This document shows positions 17,892 to 26,400 of a DNA stretch of 64,000 nucleotides, piece after piece (position 1 is the first letter of the stretch; every line of letters begins with the position of its first letter). This DNA comes from Cryptosporidium bovis. Its lineage: Eukaryota; Apicomplexa; Conoidasida; Eucoccidiorida; Cryptosporidiidae. Where the stretch lies: positions 62,001 through 126,000 of the forward strand of contig VHIT02000018.1 of NCBI GenBank assembly GCA_009768925.2, given 5' to 3'. The notes under the pieces are model-generated. The model did no database searches and had not been told where the DNA came from. It saw nothing but the letters and a program-made list of their open reading frames with translations. The position numbers and the translations under genes were made by a program.

Positions 17892-19994
17892 ATGCAAAAT
17901 GCCTTTAGCGAGGAATCTAATTTAAACTCAGGGATTCATTCTAATTTAAATTCTAAGAAAGCTAATAAGACGAGAACAGTAGTTATTCATGCATTTGTGA
18001 GGGAGACATACGAAATTTTTCTCTTCCTGTCAATACTATCTCTGCTTTATTTTATTTTAAGTGGATACAATGGAAGCAATGCAATGATAATTGCGAATTC
18101 ATTGAGACTGATTTTTACCATTGCTTGTTATTTGGTTTCACATAGATTAAGGGAGGGGAAATTTCCTTTATTTTTGTTATGGTTGGTAATCCTGATGAAT
18201 ATTTGTGTCATTCCTATTTTTAGTATTGGTAACTTTTACTTCAGAATTTTGGACATTCTTTCGTTTTTCTTTATGTTTTGGTTTACAGGATTTCATCCAA
18301 TTTTTTTGTTTTTTAATTCAGCAATTGGTGTTGGTTCTCTCACATGGTCAAATTATAAGCTAATGACAGCTTTTGAAAGCTACTACTACGAAAAGAAAAT
18401 TTTACACGTAATGAGTTTCACACTGCTGTTTTCAAGGCTTTCGGTTGGTTTGATAGTTTTATTTAATATTTATACCAACTGTTCGATAATTAGAGATATC
18501 ACAATTAACAAAATCAGTTCACTTTATAATATTGATGTGATCATTGATAATGAGAAGGAATTGATAAAGCATACAAAAAGTCTGGGAATATCATTTAAAA
18601 AAATAATAAACCAGGCGGAGGACCTTGACAGTGAAAAAATTGGTTCAAATGATGTTACTAGAACTGGTTCTGAAGTTATATTGTCATCTAGATCTGTCGT
18701 GAATTCATCTTCGATACATTCAACAAATGGTTCACGTGCATTGTCTTATGTAGACAATTCCATTGATTCCTCTTCACTTGGTTCATCTATTTTTATTGAT
18801 ACACCTATTCAGTCAGTTGAAGAATTTGAAGCATTTCCTTACTCTTCAACATTACAGGGCCTTTATAACAGTTTATTAGTTAAGAAAAGAAATGAAGTAT
18901 ACAAAAGATTGTCGCCATCAATGACATTTATCAACAAATATAAACAGAAAACAAAGCAAATATTTAGAATATTGATGTATAAGTACGAACATTTTGTTCT
19001 CACAATAAGATTCTCGGAATTTCAGAATTCCACACTTCCTATTTCAACGAAGACTATTTCTCAGGTCTTTCTGGACCAGGAATTTGAGGGTATGTATGTG
19101 CAATGGCTTCAACGTTATTCTTGTGATACAGTAGAAAAATCACTGCTGTATATTTTTCTGTCATGTATCATAACTCCTTTCATGTCCTCGGCAGAATGGG
19201 TAATGCTTTTCTTGACGAGAGCACAGGAGCTTTTATGTATCCATTCACCATATGTGTGCGCTATAAAGTCTTCAGGTAAAATAACAGCATTCTTAATTTT
19301 TCGTGAGGGAATACAACTCTCTGTATCAATATTGCTGATCATTATTATTTATGTTTTATGTAAATTTGACAGGATTAAAATGAGTAGGATGAAAGATGTT
19401 AATAAAAGCCACAAGAGGTTTGAAAATGATAAGGTTACATACAAATGGATGATAATTAACTATTTATACAACAAGATGATTAGTATTCGTCCTATTTCTA
19501 ATTCGATTCACAGTTGTATTCAATGGCTAACTATATTAATTGGAACTTGGGTCATCTTTTGTAACGTTATAGATTGTTTATTAATGGGAAATATTACTCT
19601 AAGGTTTGTCACCCTGTCATTAACATTTTTAGTTTCAGGAACATATCTAAACCTCAGAGTAACTTCTACTATTATTATTTACTTTACTTGGGGGTTACTT
19701 TCATTTATTTTTACAGTTGTAATCTCTGGTGGTGTTGACAAATATATCCCATGTTTAATTGCAATTTTCGTGCCTTCAACATCTGTAATATTTCTACATA
19801 CGATCCCTCTAGATAGAGTCAGGAGAATCTTATTCTGTAGATATGTTCTGCCTTACATTCTATACATACAACACACTAGTTTCGTTTTAGAAGACTCGGG
19901 AGAGGATATAAGGAGGAGGCTTTCAACTAGGTTTTCTGTTTCTGTTCCGGCAACAGCAGGTACAAATATTAGTAGGTATAAGTATCAAATATAA
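17892..19994 (+). CDS. Large polytopic membrane protein of unknown family
   Basis: This 700-residue protein carries hydrophobic spans in two groups. The first group has about five to six spans between residues 42 and 195 (for example FLFLSILSLLYFILSG and FPLFLLWLVILMNICV). The second has about six between 415 and 650 (SLLYIFLSCIITPF, ILLIIIIYVLC, IQWLTILIGTWVIF, and others). The loop from about 200 to 400 is polar and serine-rich, probably cytosolic. I see no cyclase, kinase or transporter signature and do not recognise the family. The gene lies just after the Dbp4 gene and before PIG-X on the same strand. It is intact, with no stop or frameshift. Confidence 0.7.
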   Translation: MQNAFSEESNLNSGIHSNLNSKKANKTRTVVIHAFVRETYEIFLFLSILSLLYFILSGYNGSNAMIIANSLRLIFTIACYLVSHRLREGKFPLFLLWLVILMNICVIPIFSIGNFYFRILDILSFFFMFWFTGFHPIFLFFNSAIGVGSLTWSNYKLMTAFESYYYEKKILHVMSFTLLFSRLSVGLIVLFNIYTNCSIIRDITINKISSLYNIDVIIDNEKELIKHTKSLGISFKKIINQAEDLDSEKIGSNDVTRTGSEVILSSRSVVNSSSIHSTNGSRALSYVDNSIDSSSLGSSIFIDTPIQSVEEFEAFPYSSTLQGLYNSLLVKKRNEVYKRLSPSMTFINKYKQKTKQIFRILMYKYEHFVLTIRFSEFQNSTLPISTKTISQVFLDQEFEGMYVQWLQRYSCDTVEKSLLYIFLSCIITPFMSSAEWVMLFLTRAQELLCIHSPYVCAIKSSGKITAFLIFREGIQLSVSILLIIIIYVLCKFDRIKMSRMKDVNKSHKRFENDKVTYKWMIINYLYNKMISIRPISNSIHSCIQWLTILIGTWVIFCNVIDCLLMGNITLRFVTLSLTFLVSGTYLNLRVTSTIIIYFTWGLLSFIFTVVISGGVDKYIPCLIAIFVPSTSVIFLHTIPLDRVRRILFCRYVLPYILYIQHTSFVLEDSGEDIRRRLSTRFSVSVPATAGTNISRYKYQI

Positions 19995-20088
19995 AATTAT
20001 TTTTTGTTTTATCCATAATTTCTGATTTATTTGAACATGCTAACATTAGAACTTGAAGTTGAAATTCCGCCCTTTTGCAGATTATAGT

Positions 20089-20096
20089 GGCGGAAA
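20089..20096 (+). promoter_or_regulatory. E2F-like element GGCGGAAA upstream of PIG-X
   Basis: GGCGGAAA, the reverse of TTTCCGCC, lies 19 bases before the PIG-X ATG, with TTCCGCCC at about 20065 close by. Close spacing suggests a compact promoter. Inference only. Confidence 0.35.
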
Positions 20097-20114
20097 CACA
20101 CATTAAGATATTAA

Positions 20115-21407
20115 ATGTGTTTGCCTAAAATAATTGGACGAAGAATTGCTTTTATGTCGCTATTGTTGTTTTTTATTTCACTTTTATTAATAGTGGTTGA
20201 CTCAAAAAATCTATATTTTCAGACATACAATGAAAAACATAAAGCTGAAACAGAAGTATTTGAGATACGTTCAGAAAACATACTTCACAATGACTTAAAT
20301 GATTGTTTGAGTTGGTATACTATTGTGTTTAGTCCTTCTGACAATGAAATTTCTTATATACCATCTTTTCCTCCTGGATTATTTATATTCTTTAAAAGCA
20401 AAGAGAGATGTAATTTTGGCAAGAGTATTGTTGATTTAGTACTTGGTTTGCCTGATTATGATAAGTTTTTCAATACTGAAAATATTCTACCGACGAAAAT
20501 ATACTCAATCGAGGATGTATTTTATATTTTAAATAGTGGCTATGATCGTGAGCATTTTACTAAGATATTAAGTAGTGCCAATATATTCTCTCCGGACAAT
20601 TCAGAACTATTTTCACATGAAGGTGAAGAGTTAAAATACGTAAATATTCCTCTAAAGAACTATGTAAAATTTATCTCCAGAGAACAAACTTACATTTTAT
20701 TCGGTATTTCTGATTCAATTGAATCAATAAATTATTTAAAAAGAGCTTCGGTATTTGATGGTTCAAAAAAGGAATGGAAAACAAGTGTTACTGTTTCCAA
20801 GTTTATTGAATCTGATTCAAACGAAGAGTGTAATAAAGAAGGTTTTTCAGTTACTCGCAAACTTACAGGAAGTGGCTATCATTGGAATTATGAAACTAAA
20901 GTGGTATCGAACAGTGATATAGACTCTTTCGTTTTACTTGACGTACTTCCAAGAGAAGTTTTTTTAGATATTGATGAAATAACTCAAAAAAATGGAGACA
21001 TAAAAGGAATAAATGGGAAACTTATTCCACTACATCCTGTTCACATTGAAAGACCTAGCGATGAATCTCGTAGCTCACTCCTATTGAGTTTTGGATATCA
21101 ATCAAGGGTACCTATACACATGAGATATCAATCTGCATGTACCGGCTGTAATTATAAGGAAGTAAAATTAGTAACTCCAAGCTTAATTACGAACAATTCA
21201 AAAAACTTTAAGAGCGATACTTGTATATATTATACTTCAGAACTCCAAACATCACATACAAAAAATGTGGAAAGAGGTCAGGAGGGAGGGATAAAAATAA
21301 AGGTTCCAGTCGGAAATAGCGATGACATTAATTATGTTTTCTTTGCCACCTTAATATTAATGGTGCTTACTACAACAACATTAGGACTCTCAATAATAAA
21401 GTACTAG
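20115..21407 (+). CDS. PIG-X-like subunit of GPI mannosyltransferase I
   Basis: This 430-residue protein has an N-terminal hydrophobic segment (FMSLLLFFISLLLIVV, likely signal or anchor) and a C-terminal span (NYVFFATLILMVLTTTT). The luminal part carries the PIG-X/Pbn1 pattern: GSGYHWNYETKV, later LLDVLPREVFLDIDEI (compare LPxGLYxDPYEL in PIG-X), then SRVPIHMRYQSACTGCNYKEV (compare LPLHLRYHxP) and a strand ending. PIG-X pairs with the catalytic subunit PIG-M in the endoplasmic reticulum to add the first mannose of GPI anchors. The fit is by family motif, not by closeness of sequence. GPI anchors many surface antigens of this parasite, so a role in surface coating is expected. The partner PIG-M is not in the window. 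Confidence 0.7.
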   Translation: MCLPKIIGRRIAFMSLLLFFISLLLIVVDSKNLYFQTYNEKHKAETEVFEIRSENILHNDLNDCLSWYTIVFSPSDNEISYIPSFPPGLFIFFKSKERCNFGKSIVDLVLGLPDYDKFFNTENILPTKIYSIEDVFYILNSGYDREHFTKILSSANIFSPDNSELFSHEGEELKYVNIPLKNYVKFISREQTYILFGISDSIESINYLKRASVFDGSKKEWKTSVTVSKFIESDSNEECNKEGFSVTRKLTGSGYHWNYETKVVSNSDIDSFVLLDVLPREVFLDIDEITQKNGDIKGINGKLIPLHPVHIERPSDESRSSLLLSFGYQSRVPIHMRYQSACTGCNYKEVKLVTPSLITNNSKNFKSDTCIYYTSELQTSHTKNVERGQEGGIKIKVPVGNSDDINYVFFATLILMVLTTTTLGLSIIKY

Positions 21408-21441
21408 TATGAATAATAGGTAACCAATAGGCGAAATATAA

Positions 21442-22965
21442 TTAATATTCATCCTTTGCCATCTTAAGTTTTTTTTTAAGCTCAACATAAACCCCATAGT
21501 GATCACTAAGTGTGACGAGAACTGCTGATCCCACACACCCAAAACACCAACCATCTACAAGGACTCTAGGCTCCCTTAAGATTACACTTGATTTTTTGGG
21601 TTCAAAAAATGCAAGTTTTTTCGAAAGATGGGCGGGGGGAAGGAAAATATGATCACACCTTTGACCGTGACAACCACTGTGTGGGCCAATTACATTAAGC
21701 GGATTGTTTGGATCCCAAGTGAAGTCACAAGAGAAGCATGAACCACTGCAGTATTCTATATTCCCTGGTAAGTAAGGTTTAATTGAGTATTCATCTTGGA
21801 ATTCTGTGAGTTTATTTTGATTTGTAAAAGCCTTACTTGTTGGAACAACTTCTATTACAGTCGATTCCGGAGAACACGAAGTAAAACCCTTTTTTGCCGC
21901 TTCAACTGCGGCTCTTGCAACAGCGAAAGAAGAAACAAGCTTATTCACAACAGCCACGTCGTCGTTACCTCTATTAAGCCCTTTCATGGATAAGTTTTTT
22001 ATGTTTATCATTGGTGTTGTATCAACTTCAATTCTCGTTGAGTACGATTCTAAACTTGAATTGCTTCTGTGCTCGTACTCCTCCCTTTGCTCCTCCCTGT
22101 GAGTAGCACCATCTTTGGAAAAGCAACTTTCATCATCATAAAGGTCGTCCATATCTATGTATGTTCTCTCCCTTAATTCACTTTCATCACTTCTCAGATT
22201 ATTTTGTGAGTTAATTTTTGATGATGCAGATGTACTGTCCCTAAACTCGCTTTTGATATACTCAAAACAATCCCTCCATCCTCTATCAATAAAGTATTGA
22301 TAATTGCTTCCGCAGCAGTTTGGTGCGGCATTTAGGTCTCCAATAATTATTGGAATTTCTCCCCTTCTGATTGCATAGTCGCACGCTGAGAGGAGCTGTT
22401 CAATTTCTTTGTTTCTCAATGATTCTACTGTCTCCGATTCTGGGTTAACTGCACCACTTGCCATATGAATATTAAATAATGTTAAAGGTGAGCTCTCCAT
22501 TCCGGGGATTTCTATTGAAACCTCCAGCATTCCTTTACCAATAAACCACTCTTCAATTAATGTAACATCACTAAAACACGTGAATTTTGCAGCCAATATG
22601 GGGTACTTGCTTAAAACCAAAAGACCGTTATGTAGAGCCAATTGATTGCGTATTAATGAAATAGGTTGCCATCTCTTCAAACCCTTTTGCTTCGAGTTTT
22701 CTTGTTTAGATTCCCTAGCAAAATAAGGATAAAGTGGCTGAAGAGATTCAATAATGTAATCTGAGTGCTTTTCATCGAATACTTCCTGTAACGCAATTAT
22801 ATCAGCATTTATTCCTCTCAATGCCGATGGTATCTGCAAAAGCCTATGGGCAGTATAGGGAGGATTTTGATAAAGCTTCACTCCACAAAGACGGTACTCA
22901 AGGAGACCTGTATTAAATGTTAAAAAACTTATTTTATCGGGAAGGCCATCTTCTTCTACCCACAT
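21442..22965 (-). CDS. Neutral sphingomyelinase-like phosphodiesterase (EEP fold)
   Basis: This 507-residue protein has the endonuclease/exonuclease/phosphatase fold. Motifs in order are: FLTFNTG with N18, ALQEVFD with E61 (metal ligand), NGLLVLSKYPI, FNIHMASG (catalytic His region), IIIGDLNAAPNC, then the CDHIFLP box and LSDHYGVYVEL with the final catalytic Asp-His. The set is that of the neutral sphingomyelinase branch rather than DNase I. An insert between roughly residues 235 and 430 is serine-rich and charged, longer than in the family. No membrane span is clear. It probably cleaves sphingomyelin or a related phosphodiester to ceramide, but substrate is not provable here. It diverges from APC1 with a 474-base shared upstream region. 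Confidence 0.75.
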   Translation of the reverse strand: MWVEEDGLPDKISFLTFNTGLLEYRLCGVKLYQNPPYTAHRLLQIPSALRGINADIIALQEVFDEKHSDYIIESLQPLYPYFARESKQENSKQKGLKRWQPISLIRNQLALHNGLLVLSKYPILAAKFTCFSDVTLIEEWFIGKGMLEVSIEIPGMESSPLTLFNIHMASGAVNPESETVESLRNKEIEQLLSACDYAIRRGEIPIIIGDLNAAPNCCGSNYQYFIDRGWRDCFEYIKSEFRDSTSASSKINSQNNLRSDESELRERTYIDMDDLYDDESCFSKDGATHREEQREEYEHRSNSSLESYSTRIEVDTTPMINIKNLSMKGLNRGNDDVAVVNKLVSSFAVARAAVEAAKKGFTSCSPESTVIEVVPTSKAFTNQNKLTEFQDEYSIKPYLPGNIEYCSGSCFSCDFTWDPNNPLNVIGPHSGCHGQRCDHIFLPPAHLSKKLAFFEPKKSSVILREPRVLVDGWCFGCVGSAVLVTLSDHYGVYVELKKKLKMAKDEY

Positions 22966-23439
22966 GTCGAAATAGAATATATTATTTACTTTGTATCTGG
23001 TTTGTTACATCAAACGCACAATCGACCGCAATTATGCATGATACGCAAATTATAAACAAAATAAACAAAACGAAAGTAACAATTATCAGGACTTAATAGA
23101 AAAGTATTTAAATGAAAACGAAGAAGGGTTAAGACACTTATATCACCCTAAAGTCATGTAAAAAATAATTAAGATACACAGGAGCAAAGGCAACAAAATA
23201 CTATTCCGAATTTCAAGTATTAGCCACAATAGACGTTTACAATAAGAGTGGTTTTCCATAAATAGGTTATTTAAAACTAATCGTTTTACTTTTTTTTCCT
23301 TTAAAAAAAAAAAGAATAAAGTATTTTACTCAAGGTTCCCGCAATACAGGGAAATTGGAGAAATTCCTCATTAAGTAAATAATATAGTTCCACACAAGAG
23401 TGTGAGAAACCCTTGGATAAGCGAAATATTGCTCTTCAA
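22966..23439. promoter_or_regulatory. Divergent promoter region, sphingomyelinase-like/APC1
   Basis: This is 474 bases between two 5' ends, very AT-rich, with a poly-T and poly-A tract near 23289-23312. It holds a TTCCCGC element at 23336-23342, E2F-like, about 100 bases before the APC1 ATG. No gene is seen. Confidence 0.4.
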
Positions 23440-26400
23440 ATGGTGAATGCATACATTTTCGAAGAGTTTTCAATTTATAAAAATAGCATAAATGATAAAG
23501 ATGTGAAAAGTGAAAATGATACTTGTATATTTCCATTTCATGGTCATGTAAACGCAGATAAGAAGCAAAAGGAATGGAAATACCCAAGAAAGACGGAAAT
23601 AGATAGTGATGGAAACGAACTCCTTTACTGTTGGTCTAATTGTACAAAACAGCTATTTCGTATCTCGACAAAATGTAGTTATCACAATGTAGTAACTGAT
23701 CGTCCTATAAAAAGGCATATCAATACAAAAGAAGCCATTATTTCGGACATTGAACCATCATTTTGGTGTGAAGTAAATTTTTCAAAGTATGGGTTGTGTA
23801 TTATGTTCATTGACAATGATGGTTTTCTCTATTTAGTAAAAGAGTATGAGAACAAAAAAATAATTGTTGATGATTTAAGGTTTTTAGAAATTATTCCTTT
23901 GAAGGAGGGTGCGATTTTAGTTGGTTTTCGAGAGATGAACAAAGAGAATCTCGTATACAGAGCAATACTGGACCATCCATTAGAACAGCCAAGGCAAATT
24001 TTCATTGAAAATTACAACTCTTCCGAGAATGAAAAAAAACCACTCGATAATATCAAGTTAATTTGGGGTTCAAAGGAATACCCCCTTGTTTTCGCCTATA
24101 ATTTGGTTGATAAACATCACATTTTATTGAAATACTCCTACTTATGTAATTCAATTTCATCAACTTTATCTTTAAAGGTGATTTGGAGGGAAAAAGTAGA
24201 ATGTGGAGACTATATTGCAAAGACTGTTTTTATTGAGAGGACAATTTTAGAGGATAAGTATTATCTCGTATTCCACACTCCAAGAAGTGAGCAATTAAAA
24301 TTTGTCGGATTTGAAACCAGTATGTTTAGGAGTATTTGTAATGATGGAGTCTTTAACTATAATGCTTGTTATACAACTTTCGATGTGTTGAATAATGTAA
24401 AATCAGTTATACCTATGGATTTTAGGAGCAATAAAAACAAATTATTTGGATTAAGTTCTCTATTCGGATTTAATTTTCAGCCATCAGATAAATTGTTCTT
24501 CAATGAAACAGAAAATGTACCTACCTTTTCCATAGTTTTATCAAATTTAGGTGACATCTCACTTTATTTTGGTTTTACTTTTATTTCAAGAATCAACATA
24601 GATAATAAAACAAAGAACTTATTTGAAATAACAGACCTTAGCTCTGGAATTAGTGGGAATTTTGATATTCTTGCTTTGGTTCCAGACGGTGAGCTAGCAG
24701 GTAACAAAGTCGAAGTGGGACTTAGATGTAACATAAAAATAATTTCTGACGACCTTTTATTACAAACACTTATAAAATTATTAATTAAAATAACAAATCC
24801 TTATGTTTCTACGAGTATTGTGAGAAGAATTTTTGGATGCGACTGTGATTTTCAGTGGAAGACTCTATGTAATATCATATTCGGAGTTAGTCTCACCACT
24901 GATGATTTAAAAGATAAAATGACCTTTAAAAAGAATGAAAAAATATTAGAGTCACCTTTATCTAGTGTATATAAAAAAATCAAACTTTTTCAAGAAAAAA
25001 AGAATGTTTCAAATAATGGGTCAGTTCACCTACCAAATTTAATATTATTTTGGAAAGACCATCTTAAAAACAGAACAGGATCCCCTTTTAACAGAGAAGA
25101 GTTTTCTCCTCTTTTTTCAAAAGGATTGATACCACTTGAATTGCTAAATTCTGATAAACCAAGAAAAGATGAATTTAAAGACCAGGAAGGATTTTGTATG
25201 AACATAAATAAGGAACTAATGTATTTACTACATTGTTTATTCGAAGAGTTGTCTCTGTTCCAGTTGTTAAATATAACTGGTTGTATAACAAATAGATTCA
25301 AAGATGACATTTTACTTCCTCTTTCAAAAATGCTTGGTCTACAGGCTTATTACGAATATTATCAATCATTTGATCTAAAATATAATATTGTTTGTACTGA
25401 AAGCCTAAAAAAGCAACTTGACGAATGGGAAACTCCACCAATTTTACTAAATAAGATCTCGACGATATTGAACTTCAAAAAATTGGACAAAAATGATAAT
25501 TACTATTTAATTATTAAAAAATACTTTCCTTTGCAACAATTCACCTTAAGTCTCTATGAAAATCTGGTGTGGAATCCTAATAAACTCGAAATATTAAGAT
25601 TCATTAGTTCAAACGGAATCAATAGGAATATTTTGCCATTATTAAGTCCGATATTGTCATCTCCTATGGAAAAGTTTTTATCTGACCTTTCAAATGATAA
25701 TATATGTTTGAATTTGAACGATGATGAATGTTGTTTGATCGAAAGGTTCGATTTATTGAGTTTAGAAAATGTGTTTGAAAGAACAGTTATTAATTTCAAT
25801 GTCATCAAAAGTTCAAAAAAAAAATCCTATGTGAATGTTCCAGCAACTGCGCTTCCACATGGAAGGAATTCGGTTGATGATCAGAAAAACATGTTGGAGA
25901 ATATTCATTCATATTACAAAGGAAAAGTTGATAAAACAAAAAAATATAATTTTGATAGGGAAACTATTATTGAAAAATGGAAATTATATCTTTCTGAATA
26001 TTCGAATCTAAAACCATCTAACTTTCTTTTTAATTGGTTCTTTAAAATTTTTTCTTATGATACAAGATTGTGCGAAGCATTGGAGTTATTGTCGTTACAA
26101 ATCCCACCTCAAGTGTTGCTTCAGCGTTCATCTGGGGCTTACCCAATTGACGAGGAATCTTGGGATGAGTTTCAAAGGCAGAGGATTATCGATGCAATTC
26201 AAATATTGTATACAAATTTTTTGGGAAAGGTTGCATGCACATTTGGAAGTCATTCTTTTGACATCAATTTATCAAAGTTGACCAGACCTAAAATAGTTAG
26301 TAAGGTTTATGAAATAGCCTCCAACACTCTGTTGAGTGTAGATTTCGAACGTTTCAAAGAATTATATTTTGAGATTTCAGTGTGGAATGATTTCTATTTA